DNA of 64,000 nt from positions 2,078,710 to 2,142,709 of the forward strand of contig SCFE01000025.1 of the NCBI GenBank assembly GCA_004352715.1, written 5' to 3'. A program made the position numbers and the translations under genes. Position 1 is the stretch's first letter. Every line of letters starts with the position of its first letter. Of the stretch, positions 13,001 to 25,657 are shown one piece after another. Under the pieces are notes generated by a model. That model saw only the letters and a list, made by a program, of their open reading frames with translations, was not told where the DNA came from and did no database searches. The stretch is from Hofstenia miamia. Its lineage: Eukaryota > Xenacoelomorpha > Acoela.

Positions 13001-13683
13001 AGAGTTGAACTGGCTAAGCAAGGGGAAGATGAATTGCTGAAAGTGGTGGAAATGGAGGGCATGAGGAGCAAAGAATGAATGCAGAAATAGATGAGAGTAA
13101 GAGGTGGCAGGTTCCAAGGGAGATAATAAAAGCAAGTTAGCAGTAGAGACAACAAAGGTCAACAAAGTATAATAATAGATAGATGTTAAAACTGTCAGAG
13201 GTAAGTAGGTTAGTGTATGCACGTACGTGGAAGGTGCTGAAGAATGTGGGTTCTTGAAGAAAAAAGAATACAAGAAGCTAAAGGAGACAGTAAGCCAGAA
13301 TGGGAGAGAAGAAAATTGAGAGTGAAGGGGCTAAGATCAGGAATTAAATAGGTGTAGGTTAGGGAGAATACCATAGATACTACAGCAGAAGAGCTTAAGC
13401 ATAGATTGGTTGCAAACCTGTGAATAATATGATGTTTGAGAATCAAGAAAGAAGGTTCTCTAAAGGACTAGATGCAAAAGAAACATTAGACTTTTCATTT
13501 TAAATGCGAATAATTTGATACATTGCAGCAATGAAGTATTATGGATAGTTGTACATATCATGCCTAACATACATGGTCTTTGTTAAGCCACTTTAACTAG
13601 AATTAATGTCTTAATGTCCGTGTTTTAAAGGGTTACTGGCTTAGTTCTACTACCTTTCTTTAAAATATGACATTTTTTCTCTG

Positions 13684-13723
<40 letters not shown>

Positions 13724-13902
13724 GTTATGTATATCTGTATATTTGTATTTATATTTTTATGTGTTTATATATATATAATTTATATTTATATATTTATATA
13801 TATATTTGTATATTTATATATTTAAATTTATTTATTTATATTTATAAATATTTATATTTATTTATATTTATATTTATGTTCATATTTATATATATAATTA
13901 TT

Positions 13903-13935
<33 letters not shown>

Positions 13936-16900
13936 ATATACATTTATATTTATATATATATATAGAGTATATATATATATATATATGTGTGTATATATAA
14001 TCTGATTATAGCTATATTTAGATACAATTCGGAACGGTAGTCCAGGTACTTTTCTATTCAAAATAACTTCCTTTACCTTTATAGAAGTAGCATATAACTT
14101 GTAATTTTCGAAGAGCAAGCAAGTACATTTCAAAAATTCTTTTCATTAATTTTGAGCAAAGAATCAATGAATCCTCATTTTTATATGAAAAAAGGTTATT
14201 AGTATTTTCAATAAAAATGATTTGGATTGGTCGGACCAACTGCTGAGGTCTAAAATCACAACAAACTTACAAACATCACAAAAGAGAGGCATTTATATTT
14301 CTTAAGAATATTAGACGGACTGTTCTATCAATAAGCATTTATAAATTATAAAAATAGTGAGTGTACAAAATTGACGCCAAAGAGATACTTTGTAACATCA
14401 AATAATACAATAGGTAGTACATCATTAAAAATTAACAAAAAATATTGACTAATAATTGGATTTTACATTTAACACTTACCAGTATCAAAAATGATTAATA
14501 ATAAGATCAGTTATTTAAATGTACATAATAGAGATACCATCAGGTTAATTGTATTTTAGATATGCACATTAATCATTTAAATCTAAGTGAAACTTTTCGA
14601 ATTAGATCAAGTTCACAATTTAAAAATAGATAGTAATACGTAGTATTGTGATACTAATCATTTGGTTTTGGGTCAACTTTGTTTTCATTGTCATTGATTC
14701 AAAATTTCTTCAAAATCTTGATCAAAGTATTTTTTCAAAATACGCAATTAATCTTCCTTGAGTAATTTTTTTTAATGGATTTTATTCATTTCAATACCAA
14801 ATATTTGATGCTAATTGCGAGGAAATGCTAGTATTTTGAAAACCGTGCACTGGATGTAGCATTTCTAATCAAAAGCCTTGCAATTATATTTTCACTTAAA
14901 CAATTTTTCAATCTCAGATATCAATGAAGTTTGTCTATTTTTGAACTGTGTGATATCTCAGTTTTGATTCTATTAGTAGTCATGCATGGATATTCAATGT
15001 AGGTATCTTTTTCACGTATAGATGATATTGATTGGAAGAATCATCAATCATATTGTAATTATACACAATCTGTAACTGCTTAGAATATTGCAATGAACCG
15101 TAAAAGTTCAGCTCAATTGCTACATAAGTTTCCATAAATAAATGTCCTTCTATCCATTTATGCACATGATCATATCAAATATCTTAATAATGCTTAAGAC
15201 CATCTATGTTCTAAATGTTACATGATCAACGTGATTAGTTATTTGAAAAGAAGTTAGAACCAATGTAGCCCTCCCTACCTCATTGTATATTACAAAACAA
15301 GATAGAAGCCCTCTCATTACAAAAATTCAAATATTGTAATGTTCAACGTCTAATAAATTATTATAATTGTCAACATTATATTTTTAGGCCAAGTAGCTGA
15401 GATAATTAAAAAACTAGAAAGGAACAATCAAGGATACTTTGGACAGCGCAATTATTGGGACATTCCATCGATTCGGAGATCCAAGTCTGATGTTATATAC
15501 ACCAGTGAAGCAGACAACAGTCGCCGAAATTATCGAGATGAAGGCTGGGAACTATTGTCTGATGATGAATTTCCAGATGAAAATGAGGCAAAGGATGTTT
15601 TGACTACCCTTAAGCCATTAGATAAGGACCGAAGATCAACTCTTCTTCAAGGTAGACCTTTGTATCAATCATTAGAAGGCAAGAACCTTTTTGGAGGCCA
15701 CGGTGTAGATCATTCTGGATCAATAGAATCTTCCCATACAGGATCATCTTCATTAAGCGGTTCTGAACATCGTTCTGACAACTCTTTTTTTCAAACTGAC
15801 AGCAAGAGTGCAAATCTGAGACTAAAACACTCTGGTCTATGGTCATCTACACCGTACGTGCAATCAAGTGGTATTCTGAATCAAATGACTACAGAAAGTA
15901 GAAAACTGCAAGAGGCGTTATATGAAGTGATCACCACTGAGGCCAGTTATCTGAAAAGTCTCGATGTTGTTGTCAAGCATTTTATGGGAACTCTTGAAAA
16001 TAAGCACATCCTTACGAAATATGAAATCAGCCAGCTTTTTTCTAATTTACACTTGATTCGAGACGCAAGTGAACGCTTTTTAGCGGCGGTTGATGCTAAG
16101 CAAGAAGGTTCTATTTTGGTACAAGACTTCTTTGGTGAATTGAAGAATTTCACAGTGGACGTATATGAAAAACTATATATTAAATATTGCAGTAATTTGA
16201 GTCACCAAACTAGAATACTCAAAGAACTTACTGCCAGAAAACCAGCATTTGTTGCATCAGTTCGAATGTTAGAATCAGATCCTAAATGTTCATCAATGAC
16301 ACTACCTTCATTTCTGCTGCTACCGATGCAGCGAATAACACAACTACCTCTGCTTCTAAAGGCGATTGAGAAAAGAGCGTCCAATAATGCACCCCTAATA
16401 AGATTCCGAGCGCAAAAAGCGCATACGCTTCTCAGTCACTTGGCAAAAAAGTGTGATAAAGAGGCTTCGAGAATGGAAGATCTAGAAGCCCATCAAGCAC
16501 AACTAATTGAGATTCAACGCCAGTTAATCATCTTACCAGATCTTAAAGTGAACATAGTTTCTCCGAACAGACGATTATTATGCCAAGGTGATATGACAGA
16601 GCTCATTGGAAAGAAAACAATGATTTCAGGGCATAAGTCAGAAAGTAGACCAATCCATATAAAACTGTTTAATGATCTTATTCTATTTACTCGCAGAACA
16701 GCCCATGGTGAATTTATAGTTGAAGAACATGCGTCAATTCTTCAAGGAAATATGTTTATATCTGTAGAAGATGTTCAATCAAAGGTGCCCTTTAGAATAT
16801 CAAACAGCAATCTTCATAGGAAGCCAATCGTTTTGACATTTTCAGAGACTCAACTTGGAAAATATCGAGATCCCCCTTTAGTTTTAGTAATTGGTTCACA

Positions 16901-19683
16901 AGAAACTCGTGAAGTTTGGATAAAGCTTTTAATGAAACTCAGTTGTGCAATTGTAAGTACCTTCAAATCCATTTTAGATAAGTTTTAGGTCGAGTTGTAC
17001 TATTCAATAACTACATAATGGGTATAAATATTTGCAATATCGAAGAAATTTCAAAATATAGTTTTCAACTAGAAAATTTTTTCTGGTATTCAAAATATTC
17101 TTTCTATAAATTTATGATGTAGTGTGTGCTAAAAATGTAAACTTATTGAAGCTAGCTCAAAGACATTAATTAGCCTAGTAATGTAACACCATTTTGACGG
17201 TAATAAGAATAGAAAACGAATGTTCCACAGAGCAAATGCAAATTTGAAGTAATACTTCAATATGCTGGTTCGTATAGTTTAACACTTCCGTATTTCTTTG
17301 TGTTGGTCTTTGACTTTATGAATAGCAAAAGCTCATGGAAGTTGGCGAAAACCAGTGGCGGATACAAAAAAATTCTTTAGAGAGGGGCCCAATGTAAAAT
17401 AAAATGCTAAGTGCATAATTGGGAACTAGAGAGGGCATACGACTATTGAATTTTCAATTTTTAAAATTCATCACTATGCACGGACTTCACCACCATCTAC
17501 TGACTCCAAAAATGGAAACACAGAATTTGTGCAATTTTTCATTTTTTTCAAATTTTAAATTACCCCTAATAATGGCATGTGTGTCTTTTAAGAGAATTTT
17601 TGCATTATTCACTACAAAATTAATAAAAGGAATATATTATCAACGATTAATAAAATGTTATTTAAGCAAAATAAAAACCTAAAAATCAAATAAAGAACAC
17701 ATAAATACAAATGAATTCCAAAAAATGTGCATGTTAATACCAACATCAAGAGGCTTTGTTTTTCCCAGGATTTATGAGGCAACGTCCAATTAATCAATTA
17801 ATTTTACAATGCTAACATCAAAACGATTTTGAGCTTTATTTAAAATCACAGCATCTTCAGGACTAGAAACGAATGTGATTGCCAATCATTTAGTTCAATA
17901 ACGACTGACACGTGCAATACTTTGTATATAGGAGTTTGTATCTTCTGGCATATCATAATTAAATATAATGATCAATCTTTTAACTAGAAAATATGTTACA
18001 ACAAAAAATTCTCTTTTGGAAATCCAGAAAGCACGACAATTATTCTTCTTGTTTCATGCTCAGGTAAATGCTCTAGCAAGGAAATTCTGATCAAATAAAT
18101 ATTCTGTCAGGGTTATGTATCTTGGAAAAGAACTAAAATAAATTAATTTCAAATATCAACTGTCAGTGTCACTTGAGGTAGTGGCTGGCTCCAGCGAAGT
18201 GATGAACAACTTCAAGCCTTGAAATTCGTGACAAGGAGAAGCTAAGTTTGCATCTTATCCAGAAGCAGGTTATGGAATAGTCAGTATGCCTTTTATCAGC
18301 GGTTAAACCACAAAGTTGTTTAAGAACTTTTCAGTGATTGGCGATGCTCCACCAGATACACTGAAAACCAGTGGTGTAAATGAGGCGTGTTCAATTTCTA
18401 GCACTTCTGCTGGTACTGCCTTTCACTTCAAAATAGGCCAATGGTATAAGATTATATAAATTGCAAAATTTTCACCTATGGTATGAATGTGTGCTTAATC
18501 TCAATTTTAATTAATAATGCTAAATATGTTAAAAAGCATTAAAGAATATTACCCAGTTCAAAAATGTAAAGCTCTTGGTAAAATCAATAAATTCTAAAAT
18601 TAAAAAAATTGTTCAGAGTTTTGATATGGCACACAAATTTGTTCTTCGATCTTTGGAGTAGGTGCATCGTGTTGAATTTGAGCACAAAAAATTCGACCAA
18701 CCCTATTGACTATCAAATGGGGTAAGTAGGAACAGTGTTGAAAAATAGAGAAAAGGAGAAAATTTTATTTAATTATTACTTATGCTATGCTTAATATATT
18801 ACATTGTTATAAATTAATCACTATAAGTTTATGTGCCACGGGGCAGCCGTAGCTTGCTCATCTTGCATCTAGTTTCATTAGTATTTTATAAAAGCAAAAT
18901 AATTAAAAATGTTATTCTTAAATTAATATACCCCACAGAAATCATATGTGTTCCTATTAACCCCCTATCCAAAGGAGTGAATTGAAATAATTTTTAAAAT
19001 TTATAACAATTTCTGAAAACTAAATATTCTTATTTTTATTGAAATGAAATTTCAGGATCCATAGGACACATTATAGTGTAAAAGTTCAATGAAATACACT
19101 TTACAAATACTAGATCTTTGGAAAACACTTAAAAAACTGTTCCTATTCATTCCATTTGACGTTATTTAGGAATGGTCTTCTTGTAATTTTCATTGTACAA
19201 TTTTCATTATTTTTTAATATTTTAGAAAGGGCACGACCCCCCCTCTGTATCCGCCCTTGGCGAAAACGTTATCCATAAAGATTACGTTGAAAAACATTAG
19301 GTTTGCTTACATTATGCGGAACAGCAGCATCTTACTAGATATGACCAGACGTGGTTGGAGACACATGTTGCATTAAATTTTTCACTGATGAAAATATTAA
19401 GCTTTTATATAATGATATTAGCAAAGCTAAACATATCCTCTATCATTACTATTATTATATATTTGGAACCGCCAAACTAAGTTTGGTTGTTATGAACACT
19501 CAACCTCCTAGGTGATACAATGTCCTACCCTAACATCCAAATTTTTATTGCAACAATGCAATCGTAATTGTATGCATTTAGTCTCCTGAAGATTACGAGG
19601 CAATTTCAATTAATGACACAATTGATGAGGAAAATACCGATGAGTCCACATCTTCAGATGCAATCCCCAGCTCAAAAGATTAA
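9931..19683 (+). CDS. Ephexin-family Rho guanine-nucleotide exchange factor (four exons)
   Basis: Exons 9931-10027, 11630-11767, 15388-16952 and 19582-19683 give 1902 nt, about 633 residues. Phases agree: phase 1, phase 1, phase 0. The long third exon holds the DH domain (about residues 250-430, starting [19 protein letters not shown], with the conserved helix [17 protein letters not shown] near 390) followed by the PH domain (about 475-597). These match the ephexin group (NGEF, ARHGEF5/15/16/19/26; Drosophila Exn). Family members activate Rho GTPases downstream of receptors such as Eph. The N-terminal 250 residues are Ser-rich and of low conservation. Family members usually end in an SH3 domain. 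None is visible here; the last exon encodes an acidic Ser/Thr-rich tail. A first in-frame ATG pair (9931, 9934) follows an in-frame stop at 9910, so it is a plausible start, but an acceptor at 9912 and a further upstream exon cannot be excluded. Confidence 0.85.
10028..11629 (+). other. Ephexin intron 1
   Basis: Non-coding, AT-rich. It contains the piggyBac-like MITE at 11046-11519 and nothing else recognised. Confidence 0.7.
11046..11519. mobile_element. piggyBac-like MITE with TTAA target duplication
   Basis: Perfect 14-bp terminal inverted repeats begin with CCC (CCCAAATTCTACTA at 11046; mirrored at 11506-11519), flanked by TTAA at 11042-11045 and 11520-11523. This is the hallmark of piggyBac insertion. 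At 474 bp it has no transposase. Its right half resembles the elements at 43645-44653 and 41880-42130 (shared phrases such as CTAGTAGAA, ACTTCAGGCA, and AGGTATGGA followed by a short purine run). Non-autonomous. Confidence 0.88.
11630..11767 (+). CDS. Ephexin exon 2
   Basis: Acceptor GATTTTTAG ends at 11629 and donor G|GTAACT begins at 11768. The exon is 138 nt, phase 1 to phase 1, with one open frame ([20 protein letters not shown], then [13 protein letters not shown]). The other two frames contain stops. The split codon with exon 3 becomes GGC (Gly). The SVQERR-IWE phrase resembles conserved N-terminal segments of ephexin relatives; this is from memory. A piggyBac-like MITE ends 110 bp upstream. 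Confidence 0.8.
11865..12046. repeat. (TAA)n-type imperfect microsatellite
   Basis: AATAAT/AGTAAT units with interruptions over about 180 bp, in ephexin intron 2. Confidence 0.95.
12060..12320 (+). other. Possible tRNA-derived SINE fragment
   Basis: GAGGCGCAGTTTGGTAAACT near 12065 resembles an RNA polymerase III A box. The phrase GTTGGCAACTTCC occurs near 12155 and 12217. No convincing B box and no tail repeat was found, so the call is tentative. GC content is higher than in the flanks. Confidence 0.25.
12690..13460. repeat. Purine-skewed GA-rich tract, decayed element
   Basis: The + strand is strongly A/G-rich for about 750 bp, far from the T/A balance around it. Several short frames are open, but none holds a recognised domain. 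Likely a degraded transposon coding region or a repeat. Its origin is unknown. Confidence 0.4.
13686..13998. repeat. TA microsatellite grading into TTTATA low complexity
   Basis: A pure TA array (13686-13720) is followed by nearly 280 bp of TA/TTTATA variants. Open frames here (Ile/Tyr repeats) are artefacts of composition. Confidence 0.95.
13999..15387 (+). other. Remainder of ephexin intron 2
   Basis: AT-rich and non-coding, with no element recognised up to the acceptor at 15386-15387. Confidence 0.7.
15388..16952 (+). CDS. Ephexin exon 3 (DH-PH exon)
   Basis: Acceptor TATTTTTAG ends at 15387. The frame is open without an ATG start through 521 codons to a strong donor, ATT|GTAAGT, at 16953. 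If the intron is retained the frame stops at 16988. DH and PH are encoded together, with no intron in 1.5 kb, unlike the more interrupted vertebrate genes. The segment from 15557 to 15890 is Ser/Gly-rich linker (for example [20 protein letters not shown]). The conserved DH core residues Glu in VITTEASY and the LPMQRITQ helix are intact, so exchange activity is likely retained. Confidence 0.92.
17353..19259. mobile_element. hAT-family DNA transposon, non-autonomous or decayed
   Basis: The ends are CAGTGGCGGATACA at 17353 and, inverted, CAAGGGCGGATACA at 19246-19259 (12 of 14 match). An exact 8-bp target duplication GCGAAAAC lies at 17345-17352 and 19260-19267. Length 1907 bp. CAGTGGCGGA-type ends with an 8-bp duplication are diagnostic of hAT elements. 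No intact transposase frame remains. Short coding-like pieces occur near 18200-18440. It lies in the last ephexin intron, so exon 4 is spliced across it. Confidence 0.9.
19582..19683 (+). CDS. Ephexin terminal exon (acidic tail)
   Basis: Acceptor GCATTTAG ends at 19581. The phase-0 frame gives 33 residues ([20 protein letters not shown], then a Ser-rich end SKD) and stops at TAA 19681-19683. Phase 0 matches exon 3. A candidate AATAAA lies at 19759-19764. No SH3-coding exon is visible between 16953 and 19581 once the hAT element is removed. The exon could be an alternative last exon. Confidence 0.7.
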   Translation, partial: SPEDYEAISINDTIDEENTDESTSSDAIPSSKD

Positions 19684-20355
19684 AAATATTTTGTTTGTAT
19701 TTGTTTATAAAAAATAATCCAATGATATTATTGCAAATGCCCATCAGCATAATTTGTTAATAAACCAACCGATGACATTATGCCAAGTAAAAAGTTTTAA
19801 AATCTCACATAACTCATTGATTAGTAACAGAATTGTGGCTTATTTATCGGTTTTCAAATCATGGGCATGACAATATATGCACTCATCATCATTATATGAC
19901 TGAGTGCTGCTATATTTAAATCATGTTTTTATATAAAGGCATTAATTACCAGCCATACTATGTGAAATATTTCTTTATGTGTGCATATTTCTCAACTTTA
20001 AATCTTCAGTATTGACAACATATTGAGATCTATGTTCTTAGTGTCTTGAACTAAAATGAGAAAGATCTCATGATATTTAAACCTCCTATCTGCTTGACAT
20101 TTATTGGCTAGTCATTAAAGGCTTGAATTATGTGAATATTTAAATTAACCTAAAATATATGAGATTTAGCTAATAAATAGTCAGGGTAAATTTTAATTTT
20201 GTAAATTAAAATTTAATAATATTTTAATTGTCTACATTGTAGATAGATCTTAAATTTGATTTTTAAAAGTACATTTACAATTTTCCACAACTAAAAATCT
20301 AGGTACAGTATCCTTATTAACTCAAATTGTTTTACAAACTAAATTAAATATCAAT
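19684..20355. other. Tail-to-tail intergenic region
   Basis: It separates the ephexin stop (19683) from the coiled-coil gene stop (20356). Candidate polyadenylation signals are AATAAA on + at 19759-19764 and AATAAA on - (TTTATT at 20100-20105), so the two 3' ends need not overlap. Nothing else seen. Confidence 0.6.
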
Positions 20356-20539
20356 TCATCTTGAATACAAATACGGTCTTCTGGGTGGCAAAGAGCTTGC
20401 ATAGAGGGCCGGTGTGGATACTGAGGGATACAGTCTCGCGCCTATGGGATTATAGCCTCGAACTGCTTGTAGTGCTTGAGATAAAAACTCATTATCTTGA
20501 TGAAGTTGATGAATCTTCTGGTTGTGCAGATCACGGGTG
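20356..20539 (-). CDS. Coiled-coil gene terminal exon
   Basis: Acceptor TTCTTATCTTAG. One base completes the split CAC (His), then TRDLHNQKIHQLHQDNEFLS leads to a Pro/Tyr-rich tail and TGA at 20358-20356. The final 35 residues (GYNPIGARLYPSVSTPALYA and on) leave the coiled coil. It is GC-richer than the flanking intron, as expected of coding sequence. Confidence 0.85.
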
Positions 20540-23500
20540 CTAAGATAAGAATCATAGTAAACATTTAATACATATTAGGCTGCCCTAACAAATTCATTTA
20601 AACCTTTATTAATGGAATAGCGGGATCATAAATATCATAAATAGATTAACGGTTTCCAACAGTATTATCTATACCTTTTACCGACCAATTTAAAATATTT
20701 GAGAAGTAATTTAAAATTACATGCAAACAATTCAAAATATTAGACAAGTAATTTAAAATTACGTACATTCAATTTAAAACATTGATTTGTTTTTACGTTT
20801 AAAGTTACTTGATAGGACTTTTTTGACTGTTTATTTGTACAATGTCGTCATCTGAGGAAGATAGTGGAAAACAAGGATTAAAGCGCGGTCAATACAATAA
20901 GGCCGGAGTTGAGGCAAAAGAGGGTAATGAAGCAAATGAAGGGGTAGCTTGTCTCTCTGTTGATTAACTACCTTTTTGCAATTCAATTTAAATATAAGCT
21001 ATTCTAATTAAAATATAAGGCATTCAAATTAAAACAAGTCATTCAATTTAAAATAAATATCAAACAATCACTACATTAAAAAAATGAAATTAAGAAAGCA
21101 AACGATAAACTAATACAATGTTTAATTTATTACTAGAATCTTCTGAAACTCATCTTAAACGAAGTACTTAGCACCTATAGATTCAGCATAGTTCTCAACA
21201 TTGTAAGCTGCATGTTATTCTCAAGTCTATCAACAAATAATTATTTTCTTAGTGGCGGTCTTCCTGCTGAATTAATAGAAGACGATACACACTTAGAAGT
21301 CACTGACTTTCTGTGCGCACGCCTGATCTCGTTCCTAATCGTTTGCAGGACGAACCAGAATGTACTGTCCAATCTTCGCCTACTAATGACTACATCTGGC
21401 CATGCTCGGGAAGGGGCAGGACAGGCCTTCTTTATTTCTTGATGCTTGTAAAATCAATGATAACATTATTATTCAATGTGCTAGCAATCTTTTCAATATG
21501 CCATAAGCGAGATAAAATTTCAGTATGTGTTGAATTGAATTCCTAATCACCACTTTGTTCAAATCAATGTTGGTATCACATTCGTTACATAACCACATAA
21601 TAATACCACATTTTATATCTCTAGCATGAGATAGCCTGCCTACGTATTCCAGATGAGCATTTTTTCACACAAGATTGAACTATTAATGTTTGAAACACGA
21701 CTGGTTGTTGTCATCGCCAAATTGGTCTGAGTTTTATGAAGTCAACTATATGAACATATAGCAAATGTTTTTGCAACGATTGAAAATACATATTCTTAAA
21801 TAACTTATTTTAAATAACTTTCAAGGTATTTAAATTGATTAAACTCATTTAATTCCCATGTTTATATTAAACAATAATTCCTAAACGTTTTTGAAGAATC
21901 CCATCTTACTATTATTTGAGTTCCTCTTTTCAAGCTCGAGTATCTGCGCAAATATGTGAATTTCGCTATGGTGAAATAGTTGTAAAAGAACCATTGTACA
22001 GGTTCCGGCATAAATTCCGGACACATTTCAAGGTTGAATAAAAGCCATATAAATGAAGTAATGAAAAAGTGTTTATATTTTCGAAAAGTACATAAAAAAA
22101 GTTTGTTTTATTACTTTTTAGAAATAACATCAGTTAAATGAGGCCAACTATTGTCTATACATTGTTGAAGCCGTTCTCGAAAGTTTTCCACAACTCTGCG
22201 TGTCATTTCTTGTGGCAGCGACTTCTTGACAGATTGCACGTTTAAGTTGTTAGATAGATTGAGGGCAATTAATGTAAACTTTTGATTTGAGGTATCCCCA
22301 GAGGAAATAGTCACAGGGATTTAAGTCTGGCGAGCGGGCGGGCCAGCCAATGTCGCCACGCAATGAGATCACATGACCAGGGAACATCTCCCTCAAAAAC
22401 TCCATCGACCTTCGAGAAGTGTGGGCAGTTGCCCCATCCTGCTGAAACCAAACTCTGTTCATATCGTGGAAATTAGTCAATTTTNNNNNNNNNNNNNNNN
22501 NNNNNNNNNNNNNNNNNNNNNNNNNNNNNNNNNNNNNNNNNNNNNNNNNNNNNNNNNNNNNNNNNNNNNNNNNNNNNNNNNNNNNNNNATACCGTCACCC
22601 GAGGAGAATGCAATGGGCGTTGACGCAAATCTTGAGGGTTGTTCTTGGCCCAATATCTGAAGTTTTGTTTATTTACTGTACCACACAGGTGAAAATGTGC
22701 TTCATCAGTGAACAGCACAACAGCTTCGGGGCGACATGTTGTTGAATTTCCAAACATAACGTTTGCGAGTATGAGTGTCTCTTTCGCTGAGTTCTTGCAC
22801 GCACACTATTTTGTAAGGATGCATGTGCAGATCTTTGTGAAGAATTCTTCGCAAGCTTCTTTCAGACATCCTTAGAGCTTGGGCGTGTTTAATTGTCGAA
22901 CGCCGTGGAGACTGTAGGACTGAAGCTCTAACCGCTGCCACATTCTCTGGAGTCCTAGCGGTGACATGTCTTCCGGTTTGTTTTCGTTTCAATGCTGATC
23001 CAGTGGCTCTGAAGTTCTCAGTCCATCGTAAAATAGAATTTCTACTTGGTAATGCAACATTTACGTTAAGATTGAAGTGCACTCTGAACGCGCGTCTTGT
23101 TGCAGTTCAGATTCTTTCTTGATGAAGGTTTCCACAATGAAGCTTTTGGGTTGAGCAGTCCAATCCATTTCGGCGCGAATTAAAATGAAACAAAATACTG
23201 CATCGTAAATATATAAAACAAAAATTTTTTAATGTGGTTTTAGAAAATATATCTACTTTTTTGGTTATTTCACTTAATATGGCTTTTAAGTTTTAAAATG
23301 TGTCCGGAATTTATGAAGGACCCTGTATAAATAATGTCCAATCTCTACATGCTAAAATACTTAGTAGTTCGTGGTCCAATATTAATCATAAGAGGATAAG
23401 TCAATTTAGATAAAAGTATTCTAACAATGATCAAGTTAAGCTTGACTAAATACTGAATAACATACTCTGAAGTAAACCCATACGTCTAGACCCAGTTTTT

Positions 23501-24811
23501 GCCTGCTAATGCTCTCCTACCAAGAATATTTAAATAACATATTTTGTCGCCAGGTGTTGAACTAAATATATCAAACATATGTGTTAGCCAGCAAGAAAAT
23601 ATAATATATAATAAGTTTATTCGCATTTCTGCTTGTTTCATTTCTATCACGAGATTTATTTCATGAGACTAAAAAACTTAATTGGTTTTCTAAAATTCAG
23701 TTCACATTTCAAAGATATGATTAAATGGCTAACTGAATTATCCTGATCTCAATTATTCATTCTACAAATGAAATGCTTATTATAAATATACCTATTTGGA
23801 ACAATTGATATAGCTTGAGCCAGAGCTTGCAGCCTATGAACAATAAAATTTATTTATTTGTAATTTTAGTGAAAATATTAGTAGATAATGTCAATTTCAC
23901 TTTGAAAATTAAGTAAATTGTTTTTACTGATTAATTTTAAAAACTTGCTAAAAACTTAAGTCAAGACCCGGTCCGAGTCATTCTGAACAGAATATCTAAT
24001 TACACTAGGGATTTTTAAGTTTTCTTTAAAACGCAATATAATAATCGGTTTGAAAGAAAATAAAGTAAAAATATAATAAATTATTAGTGTAACTTAATAT
24101 TGAGTGCTTGGTTGTATTGCGCTTTTAAAATGTTTGTACAATTCTCTGCAGGTATACCTTGTATAGCAAATAATTCTCTTATATTAAGCATTAATATGGC
24201 TTAATGTATCGAATTAAATTTGAGTACTTGCATAGACTTAATAACAATCCCACAAATGCAAAGAGTATGGCTGTGAATAACTTTGATAAAAAATCAAAAA
24301 CACATAATTGTCATTTCAGAAATCCTGGCTGTTACGAAAACTGTGGTAACTAGTTTGCATCGTTGTGCCTAGATGCTAGACGTTATACCTCGCTAAGAAG
24401 CGATTCTCTTGTTAATTTTATACATACATCATTCATACAAATGATATTGGAAATAGTAAAAACAAAACCTGAATATTTAATAGAGATATTTTGACTGATT
24501 TTTGAATCGGCATGTGGTACAGATTCAGTGGCTGAAAATGAATTACTTCAGCGGTATTCGTCAGTTTCGATATTAATGGCAGCCATTTAAAAATAACTCA
24601 GTGATTTAGACAACTGGTGTTACAGAAAATAAATGTGCATGCCTTACACAAAAAGTTAAGTGACAAAGTTGAAGTACTTGTATTCTATCATGACTCAACC
24701 ATCTCAGCCGCAAGTTTTGGCTAAGAAAGATTTTGAAGCATTGACATTGATATTCATCTAATCATACTTAGGGAAGTCTTACACACAAACTAATTAGGTT
24801 AAAAACCATTC

Positions 24812-24856
<45 letters not shown>

Positions 24857-25621
24857 TTTAAATTGTTTTTGACAACATCGAATATTAAGTTGCAAAATTT
24901 GAGAAATATTCTAAATTAGTTAGCTTTAATACTTCTTTGCATTTCATGTTTGCAATTTTCTTATAGCTAAATAAGTATTACTTCTGTGTTTAACACGTAC
25001 TTAAGAAACTTAACATTTAAAATTTCGTAGAATTATTGTTGTTCCAGCCTGATAAGAATAGAATATTTCGATTTTCTAGCAAACATTAATAGATAGCAGC
25101 AAGAGAATTTTAGATTATGCGTCAACATTTGCAAATTTAACTCACATAAAATATGTTTTGCCTTGAAAATTATATATATATATATATATATAATATTTTT
25201 ACTTACTGGCAGATTGAATCGACAGCAACAGTCAAGTTGCGGACCTTGTGGGCAAGTGCTTGTATTTCTGAATTAATTTGATTGGCTGTAAAATCCAAAG
25301 AACTTAAATAACCATCTTTGAGACGATTATCATATCGTTCTCTTCGCAAGTCGTCTTCGAGACATCTCTTACTCTGGTCATGAGATGCTATTTCACTTTG
25401 GAGTGTGGCAATGCGGTCATGCAGCTTCTTAGTACCTAAATCAATTTCAATAAATCCTTTTTCATAGCAAAATATTAACTAAAAATCATTTCCACTTTTC
25501 TTGAAGTAATGCGTATTCAATTTCATTGGTTTTTTCTCGGTCCATATTGTACTACCTGGTATTTCAGCATGGATTTTAATGAATATATACATGTATTTCA
25601 TGCAAATATATACATCAACAT

Positions 25622-25657
<36 letters not shown>

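Noticed and set aside
13759-14133. Open frames of 68-91 codons on both strands
   Set aside because: They consist of Tyr/Ile repeats translated from a TA microsatellite.
15610-16384. Open frames on - opposite the ephexin DH exon
   Set aside because: Shadows of the real + exon. They have no domain and no splice context.
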